Below the pieces are notes generated by a model. That model had not been told where the DNA came from. It ran no database searches and worked only from the letters and a program-made list of their open reading frames with translations. From contig OX465281.1 in the NCBI GenBank assembly GCA_949987705.1, forward strand, positions 167,042,516 through 167,106,515: DNA of 64,000 bases. Direction: 5' to 3'. This document shows, in pieces, positions 50,696 to 61,700 of this stretch. The stretch is from Thereva unica (lineage: Eukaryota > Arthropoda > Insecta > Diptera > Therevidae). How positions within the stretch are numbered: position 1 is the first letter of the stretch; every line of letters begins with the position of its first letter. A program made the position numbers and the translations under genes.

Positions 50696-52608
50696 TTTCG
50701 GCTTACCTGGTACACTCGTGGGGTTCTTTTACTAGGTGCGTTTGGATTGGGTTGGCCCGATCCGGGGTGAGGACTCCTTCTATTGTCATCAGCCCTACCC
50801 TGGGAGTTCATATAATTATTCGGCGGGTAATTTTGAGGTGGGGTGTTGTTGTAATTATTATAGGGGTTTTGTAAGGGGGGCCCGTTCCTGACCATGGCTT
50901 GATTACGTTCATACTTAAGTCGGCGACACTCTCTGACGTCGTGCCCATAATTTTGGCAGTGTGAACATAATGGGGTGTTTTTACGCTTCATACATTCGCT
51001 GTATGTGTGTCCCCGTCGTCGGCAGAAGGTGCAAGTTATGTTTGCGAGTGTTTGGGACTGTGTAGATCTGTTGGAAAAGGAACTAGGCTGAGGTACTCTT
51101 TCTTGTGTGAGTGGTAGTGTTTGGTTAACGAAGTGTTGTGTTGTCTGTGGGGCGGGCGTTGTTGACTGGAATATGGAGTGTTGCTGTTGTTGTTGTATGA
51201 ACGGTGGTTGCAACGGAGTGTTAGCAGATGGGGCTGTGTTATGGGGTATCTGCGATGTCGTGGGGATGATCCCATGCGTGGGTGCCCAGCTTATATTACT
51301 TTGGACGGGGATATTTTGTGAGAGCGGGATTCCAGAGGGCGGATTGCTGGGTACTGGCTGACTCATAGCGTACGTCGTGGGGGTTGTGTTAGGCTGCAGG
51401 TGCATGACTGTTAGTTGCAGGCGTTCCATATCTAATGCCTTTTGTATTAAAGTGTCCAGGGTTTGTTCTTCTAAGGTAAGAAGGTATTGGCAGAGGTAGG
51501 GGTTATTGACCCCGCTTTTAAGAGCATCTTTTGCGAAGTCATTAAGTTGCGCCTGTACTGTTTGAACACTTGCGGCACCATACTTGGTGGTGGCCGCCTC
51601 TTTGCAAGATTGTAACATCTGCTTAATTCGAGCCGTGAAGGCTATCAGGGTCTCTAAGGGATATTGCCGCAGAGTGATTAATTTGTTTACCAGTTCCTGG
51701 TAAGTTTCTCTGGGCAGGTATGTTTGATTAAGTAATTTTTCAGCCTCTTCGAATGTGGCTGGTTGAGTGGAGGCTATTAATTGGTAGGCTTCGCCTCGTA
51801 GCCTCGTGGGATAGATCTGTAAAAAGGCTGGTTTGTCTGTGTCGTTCAGACACTGAACCACGCGGTGACAACATCCCAAAAACGTTTGTAGATCTATCAC
51901 TATATTGGGGGATTGACCGCCTGAGAAAATAGGAACTAATTCGGAAGTAAGACGGGCGACTTTTGTATAATCCGCCATTTTGAGGGGCTTTATATTTTTA
52001 TAGGAGGGATCTTCTAAGGTAAGCTCCTTTTCGGAGTCTGAAAATGATACGCTAACCCAATTAAGTAGCACTTCGGCCTTACTTGGGTCCCTGACGCTAC
52101 TCGCAGAATTATCTAATTCCTGCCTACTTAAATTTTGAGGATCTTCTATTTCCTTACTTTCTAGGGGGTTTAGGCCCGGGAATTCTTTAAAATCCTGGAT
52201 CTCCTGTACGAACTTCTTGGTAGCTTCTCTAAATTGATCTATCTGGGCGAGTCTTTGCCCGTGGCTCTTAGCTACTCGTTTATTGAGTAAGTCGTACTGG
52301 GGGATCGAAGATTTTTTGCCTTCCCTGGCTTCTTTATACAAATGGTCTAAATAGGCTTGTAGACTTACTTGACTAGGTCCTGTTCTTATTCGCCCGCTGC
52401 GTAGCCTGCTTGGTGATAACGGTGCAGTGAGTGGTGTTGTGGATGTGCCTGGTGCGGCAATGGGCACCTGCAGGGCTGCTACTGTTGATTGTTGTGCTGG
52501 AACTGTTGATTGTAGTGCTGGGGTAGATGTGATGACGCCTGTAGCTAACGATGGCGTTTCTGGATCGCTGGAGCTGGAATCGTTGAGTGGATTTTCGCTG
52601 TCCGACAT
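50572..52608 (-). CDS. gag: gag of GypC
   Basis: 678 codons from the ATG at 52606-52608 (MSDSENPLND), which follows an in-frame TTG. N-terminal Ser/Pro/Thr-rich part, helical region, capsid-like domain near residues 215-400 (PIFSGGQSPNIVIDLQTFL, YPTRLRGEAYQLI, LITLRQYPLETLIAFTARI), a Pro/Gln-rich spacer and three CCHC zinc knuckles (CTFCRRRGHTYSEC, CSHCQNYGHDVREC, CDFCGRRSHVVSEC). It forms the particle and packages RNA. The last knuckle lies about 10 codons before the slippery site; gag stops at 50572-50574. Confidence 0.93.
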   Translation of the reverse strand: MSDSENPLNDSSSSDPETPSLATGVITSTPALQSTVPAQQSTVAALQVPIAAPGTSTTPLTAPLSPSRLRSGRIRTGPSQVSLQAYLDHLYKEAREGKKSSIPQYDLLNKRVAKSHGQRLAQIDQFREATKKFVQEIQDFKEFPGLNPLESKEIEDPQNLSRQELDNSASSVRDPSKAEVLLNWVSVSFSDSEKELTLEDPSYKNIKPLKMADYTKVARLTSELVPIFSGGQSPNIVIDLQTFLGCCHRVVQCLNDTDKPAFLQIYPTRLRGEAYQLIASTQPATFEEAEKLLNQTYLPRETYQELVNKLITLRQYPLETLIAFTARIKQMLQSCKEAATTKYGAASVQTVQAQLNDFAKDALKSGVNNPYLCQYLLTLEEQTLDTLIQKALDMERLQLTVMHLQPNTTPTTYAMSQPVPSNPPSGIPLSQNIPVQSNISWAPTHGIIPTTSQIPHNTAPSANTPLQPPFIQQQQQHSIFQSTTPAPQTTQHFVNQTLPLTQERVPQPSSFSNRSTQSQTLANITCTFCRRRGHTYSECMKRKNTPLCSHCQNYGHDVRECRRLKYERNQAMVRNGPPLQNPYNNYNNTPPQNYPPNNYMNSQGRADDNRRSPHPGSGQPNPNAPSKRTPRVYQVSRKCDFCGRRSHVVSECAQKRMWEEKQQGNDEPSSQNSLARQQ
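50580..50620 (-). promoter_or_regulatory. -1 ribosomal frameshift signal of GypC
   Basis: GGGAAAC (50620-50614, minus) in phase G-GGA-AAC in gag, 8-nt spacer, then an imperfect stem: GTCGAGCC (50605-50598) with GGCCCGAC (50587-50580), seven pairs and one A-C mismatch, loop AAAATTCCCT. Shifting -1 here enters the open pol frame. Confidence 0.72.
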
Positions 52609-52611
52609 CAA

Positions 52612-53134
52612 CTATTGGGCAGGGATGAAGCCCGCGTAAGTCCCTCGATGAAATTAAAATGGGGGTGAGCGCGTGCCCGCCTGGAGCAGAGGCACCGTGG
52701 TTGAACACCCCCGAGCGAAGATTTTAAAAAGGTTGTAGGCCTTTAATTTACTGGCCTCACTTTGGTTACAGTCTGGTAATGTTGGAGGACTGATAGCTGG
52801 AGCCCTCGATGATTCAACGTTGATTCTTGATGCTTTAACTTTTGATTCCCACGTTGGGGGAGCGTCTGTGGTTAGAACGTCCCCTTGTTGGTTCTTAACG
52901 AACTTTATCCTGGGCAGGGATGAAGCCCGCGGTAGTCCACCGGTGGCACCTTTGGGTGCGTTGCAGGGCAGGGAGGTTTCTACCACCTATAGTTGTAACT
53001 GCCCTGTTCGTTGTTCGCATAGGATCCGGGGTCAGTGCCTCTTTGATCTCGTGCCCTCAGAACTAGGCTCGGTCCTGAGTTTAAGGGTTAGGGTGCCAAT
53101 ACCCAGCACTTGATCAAATGGTAGGCTCGCTCGG
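52612..53134 (-). other. leader of GypC
   Basis: Region between PBS and gag. It contains an upstream open frame (52986-52654, 110 codons) without recognizable domain, and a 21-bp direct repeat (52616-52636 and 52911-52931) with core GGGATGAAGCCCGCG. May hold packaging signals; nothing specific can be assigned. Confidence 0.5.
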
Positions 53135-53152
53135 ATCCTACCGGCTGCGCCA
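53135..53152 (-). other. primer-binding site, GypC
   Basis: TGGCGCAGCCGGTAGGAT on the minus strand, four bases from the 5' LTR; same tRNA-Ser type as GypA. Confidence 0.87.
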
Positions 53153-53156
53153 AAAA

Positions 53157-54282
53157 TGTTATATATTAAAAACTCACTTTTATATTTATTTTTTGAGCGA
53201 TGATTTATTTATTATTTTAACAGGAATGTTATCCTTATGCTTCAACTATGCAACTCATTATTTTTTATATCCAATATGAAAAAGCGTTGTTTTCTAATAT
53301 TTCTTTCTATTTTTACACATTTTTTAATTATATTTTTATTTGCAAAATCGCATTTTTGTCCTTAAAATTTAAAACTCAAGATTTCTCTTTGCCCGACACC
53401 GGTTTAAATCAAAACAATACTCGCCGCGAATGATGGCTCAAACAACACTTTTAGAACATTCAAATTAGTTCGGAAACTAAAAATCGCCCGCCGTCGGTTA
53501 TGGTTTAGACAACAACTTTATTAAAAAACAAGAACCGTCCGCCGCCCGTTAAGGTTAGATCAACACTTTTCAAATTTTCGGACAACGCCCGCCGCCGATC
53601 GTAGTTCAAACAACACTTTTAGAACATTCAAATTAGTTCGGAAACTAAAAATCGCCCGCCGTCGGTTATGGTTTAGACAACAACTTTATTCAAAAACAAG
53701 AACCGTCCGCCGCCCGTTAAGGTTAGATCAACACTTTTCAAATTTTCGGACAACGCCCGCCGCCGATCAGAGTTAGAACAATACTTTTTAATATTCGGGA
53801 CAACGCCCGCCGCCGATCGTAGTTCAAACAACACTTAATTGACTTATTAATTTGTATCGCGGCCGTGGTCCCGAAAAACGGAAAACTATTCCCACGCCGC
53901 AAGGAAAAAGCTGCCGATCTCGGCAGAAAACAGATTTTCTTACCGCCCGAATGTACAGCAAGCAGACAAGAGTCGAGCTGAAACCTGACACCTGGGTCCG
54001 ATAAGGATAATTTGTATGTAGATCCACGGTGTTTATCACCGTGGATTTCTAAGAAATTATTGCAACGGGCAAATGTGCAATATTGCATTTGAATTTCCCG
54101 TGTGATAATTTTTTATGAAAGTTAAAAATTTGAAATAAATATGATCGGGTAATTTTTTATAAATGTTAGGGATTTATGAATTTAGAAGAATAAAATATGA
54201 CCGGGTAGGAATTTATACTTTTGAACAGTAATGATTATTAAAATTTAGAATCGATTTTTTAGGCGGGTTTTTGTTTATAACA
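53157..54282 (-). repeat. 5' LTR of GypC
   Basis: 1126 bp, same length as the 3' LTR and no difference noticed; tandem array at 53426-53846. Followed by ACCC and GypB-4 gag. Confidence 0.95.
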
Positions 54283-54286
54283 ACCC

Positions 54287-55091
54287 AGCGACGGCATCTC
54301 ATGAAGTCATCGGAGTTAGGAAACTACAGCCTCCAACTTTCGACGGGCAAAGCCCATGGCCTACTTATAAGCTTCAATTCGAAGCGGCAGCAGCAGGCAA
54401 TTTCTGGACTGAGGGGGAGAAAGCAACGGCCTTAACGTTGTCACTAAGGGGCACAGCAGCAGAAATATTGCAGTCAATACCAGCAGAACATCGCAACAGC
54501 TACGGGTTCTTAGTTCAAGCGCTGGAAATGCGTTACGGTGACCAGCACATGCAAGAGGTTTATCGACTTCAACTTCGCAATCGACTTCAAAAGCCAGGAG
54601 AAACTTTACAACAACTATGCGCCGATATCGAGAGGTTAGTGCATCTGGCTTATCCTAGCTTCGGCCAAGACTACATCAACGAAGTAGCAAGAGAGGCTTT
54701 CCTTAACTCTTTTGCTGACCGGGATCTACAACAGGCAGCCAGATTGGCCGGCAAGAAGAATACCGCAGAAGTTTTGGCATATGCTCTGGCATACGAGGCA
54801 GCGAGACAAGCATCAAGAAGTGCAGTCCGCCTCAGAGAGATCCACACAACAGAGGATAGTTGCAACAGAATGAATGCAACGGAAGTACGCGGTCGACTCC
54901 GATGCTGGAACTGTAGTGAACCGGGTCATTTGCAAAGGAATTGCAGAAAGCGAAGGAGAGCGGAGTCCCCCGAGAATAAGAGTGGCGCAAAGTGTTGTGA
55001 AAAATGCGGACATAGACAGAGAGGTGACCAGAGGGAGGCCGATGAAAATGACTCCGTGTCGCCCCGTAGACAGCAGCAGGGAAACGAATAA
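54287..55091 (+). pseudogene. gag: gag, second part (GypB-4)
   Basis: In phase with 43461-44050. Capsid-like region (PPTFDGQSPWPTYKLQFEAA, SLRGTAAEILQSIPAEH), one CCHC knuckle (CWNCSEPGHLQRNC, about 54904-54945), a charged tail, stop TAA 55089-55091. No internal stop; only the GypC insertion breaks gag. Confidence 0.92.
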
Positions 55092-55120
55092 AGACTAACT
55101 CCATGGGGCGGGAGTTGGTC
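55079..55120 (+). promoter_or_regulatory. -1 ribosomal frameshift signal of GypB-4
   Basis: Heptamer GGGAAAC (55079-55085), phase G-GGA-AAC in gag; spacer GAATAAA (55086-55092) with the gag stop; 10-bp stem GACTAACTCC (55093-55102) with GGAGTTGGTC (55111-55120) and an 8-nt loop. The pol frame (-1) is open from 55070. Compared with GypB-1, the fifth pair is A-T instead of G-C and the fourth is T-G instead of T-A, so pairing is kept. Confidence 0.85.
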
Positions 55121-56221
55121 GGGGAAATCGAAGCCCCCGGTATCATCATCGTCACTATCAAACAACTGCAGCGTAGTGGCGACAGCCTTGTCATCGATGG
55201 AAAGATTGGAGCCGAAAAATGCACAATAACTGTAGATACTGGTGCTTCAAAATCTGTCATCCGGGCTGACTTGGTCGGTAATAAGTGGCTGAAAGACGCA
55301 TGCCAATACAGACTGAAAACTGCAACAGGAGAGCCAGTACGAGTACACGGGGAAACTATGTTAGATGTGGTTCTCGCAGACATCGGATTTTCACACTCGT
55401 TCCTGGTAGCTGATATAACAGACGAGTGTATTCTCGGGCTGGACTTTATGAAAGCTCATAAAATTCTACTGGACATCGGAGAGGAAATACTGAGATATGA
55501 CAACAAGGAGATCCCAATGGCGACAGGTTCCACTTGTTATTCGCAGCTGAAAGTCGTCGTCCGTGAAGATACCGTGCTTCCTCCGTGTGCTGAGAAATTG
55601 GTACGAGCGATAGTCGATGGTGATCCCGGGAGCTACCGATTTTACCTTATAGAACCAGAAAAAATGGAACAAAGCAAAAATATAGCAATTGGAAAATGTC
55701 TGGTGAGCATCGACGACAAAAAGGAGGTATTCGTGAGAGTGTTAAATACTAACGAACGAGAAGTACGATTGAAGAAGGATACGGTGTTGGGGAAAGGAGA
55801 ACCGGCAGAACAGATTACATTAGTGGAGTGCGCTAACATCGAAACGGTTCCAAAACCAAAGCCAAAGGCCACGAAATTAGTAAATGCAGTGCTCTCAACT
55901 AGTTGTCTTGAACAAAAGCAGTATCTCCAGGCAAGAAAATTAGTAGAGGATTTCAGTGACATCTTCGCCATGAGAGATGATGACTTTGGGAAAACTAACA
56001 TCGTCCAACATAGGATCGACACCAGAGATGCCCAGCCAATCAAGCAACCGCCGAGAAGACTACCACTAGCCAAGCGGGAAGAAGCAGCCAATATGATTGA
56101 GGACATGAGAAGACAAGGCCTTATAGAGGAGTCGAAAAGCCCTTGGATGTCTCCCGTGGTTCTAGTCAGAAAAAAAAGATGGCAGCACAAGGTTTTGCGT
56201 GGATTATCGACGGTTAAATGA
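55082..56221 (+). pseudogene. pol: pol, protease to RT start (GypB-4)
   Basis: -1 frame from the slippery site; first ATG 55103 lies in the hairpin loop. Protease with TVDTGASKSVIR and LGLDFMKAH, linker, and RT up to VVLVRKK, where a run of eight As (GypB-1/2 read AAAGAAA) adds one base and shifts the frame at about 56170, giving a stop at 56219-56221. Confidence 0.9.
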
Positions 56222-57583
56222 CATCACTAAAAAGGATAGCTACCCATTACCTCGTATCGATGACACTCTGGATACTCTCTCTGGAGCTCAATGGTTTTCT
56301 ACCCTGGACCTTAAGAGCGGCTATTGGCAAGTCGAAATTCACCCCGAGGACCGCGAAAAGACAGCCTTCTCTGTAGGAAACGGCTTGTGGCAGTTTACAG
56401 TTATGCCGTTTGGACTGTGTAATGCTCCAGCAACATTCGAACGACTGATGGAATGCGTTTTGCGAGGACTGACATGGAAGACTTGTCTGGTTTATTTGGA
56501 CGATATCATCGTCGTTGGAAAAAGTTTCGAGGAACATCTAGGCAATTTACGAGAAGTTTTCCAAAAGTTGAGAACTGCCCAACTGAAACTCAACCCTAAA
56601 AAGTGCGTGCTGTTCAGTGACCAAGTCAACTATCTCGGACATGTGGTTTCATCCAATGGAGTTCAAACAGATCCGGAGAAAATAGCAGCAGTTAAGAATT
56701 GGCCCACACCGAAGGATAAACATGAACTTCGAAGCTTCTTGGGACTTGCCACCTATTATAGACGTTTTGTCAGGAACTTTGCCGACATAGCTAAGGAATT
56801 ACATAAACTGACAGAAAAAGGAAAACCATTTATCTGGACAGAAAAATGCGAGGAAAGTTTCAAGACACTAAAGCAAGGACTTTGCCAAGCACCAATACTT
56901 ACATATCCGAAGCCAGGGGAAAAATTCATATTGGACACAGATGCGAGTAATGTCGGAATTGGTGCAGTGCTATCACAAAACTTCGAAGGGCAGGAAAAGG
57001 TCATAGCTTACTACAGTAGAGCGCTGTCAAAATCGAAGCGGAATTACTGCGTCACAAGGAGAGAACTGTTGGCAATCGTGGACTCAACTAAGCACTTCCA
57101 CAAGTATCTCTATGGGCAAAACTTCATCCTTCGAACGGATCATGCAGCATTAAAATGGCTGATGCAATTTAAAAATCCTGAAGGACAAGTGGCAAGATGG
57201 ATCGAGAGACCTCAGTCCTACGACTTTAATATAGGCAACAGAAAAGGAGGAAACCATGGAAATGCAGATGCACTCTCCCGGCGACCATGCGTAAAAGATT
57301 GCAAACATTGTGGGCGTATTGAGGAAAAGTGTCAAAGGACGACCGTTGAGCCAACGACAGGATGGGACGACCAGGGACTCCGAGACGCCCAACGCGACGA
57401 CCCGGATATTTCTTCGATTCTGGCATGGAAGGAATACGAGGAGAAGCCTGAATGGAAGGATATTGCAGAGAGAAGCGAAACCCTGAAGAGCTATTGGGCC
57501 CAATGGGATTCATTGCACATCGAGCAAGGAGTGTTAAAGCGAAAATGGGAAACCGCTGACGGTACCTCTCACCGAATGCAGGC
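56199..57583 (+). pseudogene. pol: pol, RT-RNase H to integrase linker (GypB-4)
   Basis: RT in the recovered frame: [21 protein letters not shown] in [11 protein letters not shown], RNase H ([34 protein letters not shown]). Ends at SHRMQ where BEL-E is inserted, just before the zinc domain of integrase. The open frame runs two codons into the BEL-E LTR. Confidence 0.9.
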
Positions 57584-58005
57584 TGTATAAGACAACAACA
57601 TCGATGAAATTATCAACATACAAACATTTTTGTTTGCGACAAAAATCAACGGCATAAAATCATCCGATCTGCAACCCGCCGGTCCAGACTCAGCAAAATT
57701 ACAATAGACATTGTAAAACAATAGATCGTGCCATTTTTGCAGCAGTAAATGCAACTCAAATATTTGATTTCTGATTCCGATCAGAATTTTAGAGACAGTC
57801 GAAATCGGTCGGTCGCAACAATCGGTAGCATATCTTTGAAATTAAACTAGAATTAAATACAAAATAGCTACATATGTGAATTGTTAATTATTAATTTTAT
57901 AGTCAAGAAGTGAAGTAATGTTTAGAATACGAAATCCCGAATTATTAAAGTGTTTTTATTAATGCAAAAGTTTGACTTTTATTTAACCGCAGTTCATTGC
58001 AAACA
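57584..58005 (+). repeat. 5' LTR of BEL-E
   Basis: 422 bp, TGTATAAGAC...TTGCAAACA. Different from the BEL-F/BEL-M LTR, so a separate family. Confidence 0.88.
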
Positions 58006-58008
58006 TTT

Positions 58009-58026
58009 TGGTCCTTCGAGCCGGAT
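58009..58026 (+). other. primer-binding site, BEL-E
   Basis: TGGTCCTTCGAGCCGGAT three bases after the LTR, complementary to the tRNA-Tyr 3' end; identical to the BEL-F site. Confidence 0.85.
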
Positions 58027-58742
58027 CGTCGCGGGACTTTTACCGGTGCTAATTCGAATTAAAACATGTGTTTTCATTGAACAAGTTGCAGTGATGTTGT
58101 TAGTGCGCTAAATATTAAAATATAGTAAAGCCTTTTATAAAATCTTTATTGTTGCACAGTGACGTGGCACGGTGACGTGGTTAACATAACTTAATAAAGT
58201 GTTTATATAACAACCTGCGCTGTTGCACAGTGACGTGTTAAATTTAACATAATAAATCGTGTCCTGTAACAAGTTTCCTTATTGTGTAGAAAAGTGCCCA
58301 GTGCACTGTAATGTGCTAAAATTAAAATTATCATGATAATGTGGTTTGTGATAACTTGCACTGTTGCCGTTACCTATTGACCGTTATCCTAAATGTCGAC
58401 TCACACTGCTACCAGAAATGAAACTTTGGATATAAGGCCATTGCATCAACATCACCTACACATGGAGGAATTTACTGTAAGTCCGTTCCATTATTTTTTG
58501 AAGTAATTAACTAGCCGTTGGAATTTTGGAGTTTTCTTTTCGCACGTACTCATGCGTCATCTAAATTCTTATCAATTGGAGAATAATAATTAATCGTAAT
58601 CATTAATAAGTTTCACGGTCAGGGCTTCCTGAATCCTAACTTATATCTACATATGCTTGCTGAACTTATCTAAATCAAGTGCCTTCAAACTATTACGACT
58701 AGTTCAGTTACTCATCTACCCTCATCACTGTATAAAACAAGA
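58027..58742 (+). other. BEL-E leader with short first frame and possible intron
   Basis: Contains GTTGCACAGTGACGTG repeats (near 58153 and 58222). A short frame starts with ATG at 58393 and meets a consensus donor GTAAGT at 58477 after exactly 28 codons. The first acceptor AG in phase with gag is at 58678-58679 (ATCAAG), after an in-frame TAA at 58671; the stretch from 58680 to the gag ATG is open. This suggests a 203-bp intron; the acceptor is weak. Confidence 0.4.
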
Positions 58743-61700
58743 ATGGAGGAACGACTAGAGGTCAAACTCAATTTTTACGCGGAACGTATCGAGAACTTCA
58801 AAACGAATCTTCTAAAGACCGGCCGAGACAAGCGAACTGAAGGATTTCTAACAGCACGTATTCAATTACTCCATTCCTACTGGGCGCAATTTCAAGACAC
58901 GCACGATAGCTGTTATGATACAGCTACTTCTGAACAATTACAAAACCTCGACACCACAATATTCTACAAAATAGAAGAGGTTTATATGGAAACTATAGGA
59001 TGGATTCAAGACCAAATCGATGCGTTACGTCCCCAGACTACTGGCACTCCGGACGCCCACTCGTCCTTCAATTCACCTAAACCATTCTACCCAAGACAGC
59101 TGATTGAAAATTTACCCAAGCTAAACCTACCTACATTCAAAGGATCTTACCTTGAATGGCCTTCCTTTAGAGGCACTTATCAATCCCTTATCCATGATAA
59201 TGAAGTACTTACAGACATACAAAAAATGCATTACTTAAAGTCCGCTGTCTCTGGTGAAGCTGCTACGCTCATTAATCACTTAGCGATCACCGCTGAGAAT
59301 TATTACTCTGCTTGGGACATACTACAAGCCCGCTATGAAAATAAGCGTGTTTTAGTTACTTTAAACTTAAAAGGTATTTTATCGCTGCAACGAATGTCCA
59401 CTGAATCATACAATGAAGTCCGGCGCGTGCCGGATGATTTCACTCAAGCCGTAACACAACTTAAGAACCTAGACAGGCCTGTTCAACATTGGGACGATTG
59501 GCTTGTATTCTTATTGGTCAATAAACTGGATTACAACACTCGAAAGGAATGGGAAAACTCCCTGAAACTCTCAAATGAATTGCCAACCTTCAACGCACTA
59601 AGCGAGTTTCTTCAATTTAAGTTGCGTACTTTACATGCCTTAACTGACAACGTTCTACTTGAACCTAAAACTACAACACCCAGATCCAGAACCATGAGAC
59701 CACAGACTACATATCCGCGCAGCTACCATGTCTCATCGCGAAGATCTTGCACCTGCTGCCATGGGAAGCATATACTTTTATTTTGTCCACAGTTCCGGGC
59801 AAAATCAGTAACAGAACGACTTGAGTTCCTACACCACAATAAATTATGCTCCAACTGTTTGCGGAACAACCATAAACTCCAAGAGTGCCCGTCAGTCAAC
59901 CGATGCAAACAATGCCAACAAAAACACCACACAATGCTGCATGATTACAACAGCACCATTAGCTCTGAAACCAAAGCAAAAGACAGCCCATCGTCGACAA
60001 CTCAACTAGAATCGCCTACTAGATCACATCTCTCTAGCATTTCGTATACACCTAGACGCGTATTACTAACAACCGCTAGTGTCCTTGTACAATCCCCTGA
60101 TGGTAGAATTATTCGTGCACGTGCCTTACTTGATCAATGTTCAGAATCAAGCTTCATAACGACATCTTTAGTAAATAATTTACGTCTACATAAACAACGC
60201 ATTCGAATTCCTGTATTTGGGGTCGGAGACTGCCACGCGGGAACCGCAGAAACTTTTGTCTATCATAATATAATGTCGTCAGTAGACCCAACCTACGCCA
60301 TCTCGGTTCAATCATTAGTTCTTCCCACTCTTACACACCTACTTCCATCGCAAAACTTTCAACCTTCGACTTGGCCACACATCAAGGGCTTAAAACTCGC
60401 AGATCCCGAGTACCATTTGCCCTCGCGTATAGATCTAATCTTAGGAGTGGACGTCTATACTAGGGTTCTGCTGGACGGAGTACGACGAGGACCGGCAGGA
60501 GCTCCAATCGCTCAATCCACATCGCTCGGTTGGATTCTATCTGGACCCGTGCAAGAGGACCATTCCAACAACAACATCACGCTTCGCTCACATTGTGCGC
60601 TAATTGACGTCGATACCACTCTTCGAAGATTTTGGGAAGTGGAAGATATTACGAAAAGGGTGCTTCTAACACCTGAGGAAGAAGAGTGCGAGACCCACTT
60701 TCTGCAATTTCACAGGAGAGATCATCAAGGACGTTACGTTGTTAAACTCCCGATAAAATCTAATGCAGCTCCACTTGGCGACTCTCGAAAAGTAGCGATG
60801 GCTACACTACTTCGACTAGAGAAACGATTGCAACATGACCCTAATCTCTACTCCGCCTACTCCGACTTCTTGGAGGAATATTTGAAGCTTGGCCATATGG
60901 AACGGGTGCCACAGGAGGACGCAAATCGTGATCGTCGATACTATCTACCCCATCATGCCGTTCTAAAGCCCAGCAGTACGACGACAAAACTGCGAGTGGT
61001 CTTCAATGGCTCACAAAAATCTGCTTCTGGTATCTCGTTAAATGATCAATTACATATTGGGCCTAAATTGCAAAATGAAATTTTCAACGTAATTTTGAAG
61101 TGGCGTTTCTACCCCCTTGTATTCACGGCGGATATAGAAAAAATGTTTAGACAAATACTCGTCGACAAATCGGATGCTGACCTACAAAGGATTCTATGGC
61201 GTCGCTCATCAACTGAGCCTGTAGACTGTTATCGACTTCTCACCGTAACTTACGGTACGGCTTGCGCTCCGTACTTAGCATGCAAAACTTTACTTCAGCT
61301 TGCGGAAGACCATCAACTTGAATGCCCTTCAGCAGCAGCGATAATCCGAGAAAACTTCTACGTCGATGATGCACTCTTTGGTGCATTTGATGAACAGTCT
61401 GCTCTTCAGGCCAAGACGGAGTTGCGCAACCTACTTTCTAAAGGTGGTTTCAAACTGCGTAAATGGCTAACCAATTCTTCAAACCTAATCGATGATATTC
61501 CGGAAGAAGACCGTGAAATAGCAGCTCCTGAGAAGCTAGTAACAGATTCAAACATCAAAACTCTAGGACTTAAATGGAATTCTGCCACGGATAAGTTCAC
61601 ATTCTCGATACACCTGTCACAGATCGACAGCTTTACGAAGAGGAGCATTCTCTCTGACATAAGCCGTGTTTATGACCCATTAGGCTGGCTATCCCCTACC

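Larger units (their letters stand above)
44051..54282 (-). mobile_element. GypC: complete gypsy without env, ACCC target duplication
   Basis: Minus-strand element with 1126-bp LTRs (44051-45176 and 53157-54282), identical as far as I can see, and a 4-bp duplication ACCC (44047-44050, 54283-54286). tRNA-Ser-type PBS, gag and pol intact with -1 frame overlap, 1.3-kb untranslated region before the 3' LTR. The most intact gypsy in the window and probably the youngest. Confidence 0.96.
42867..57583 (+). mobile_element. GypB-4: plus-strand gypsy split by GypC and cut by BEL-E
   Basis: 5' LTR 42867-43349, PBS, gag (43461-44050, continued at 54287-55091), frameshift signal, pol to 57583, where the BEL-E LTR begins within the RNase H-integrase linker. 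The rest of integrase and the 3' LTR are beyond the window if present. GypC interrupts gag with an ACCC duplication. Left flank is ATAT in the GypA LTR. Confidence 0.93.

Noticed and set aside
52654..52986. 110-codon upstream frame in the GypC leader
   Set aside because: No recognizable domain; kept only as a note in the leader entry.
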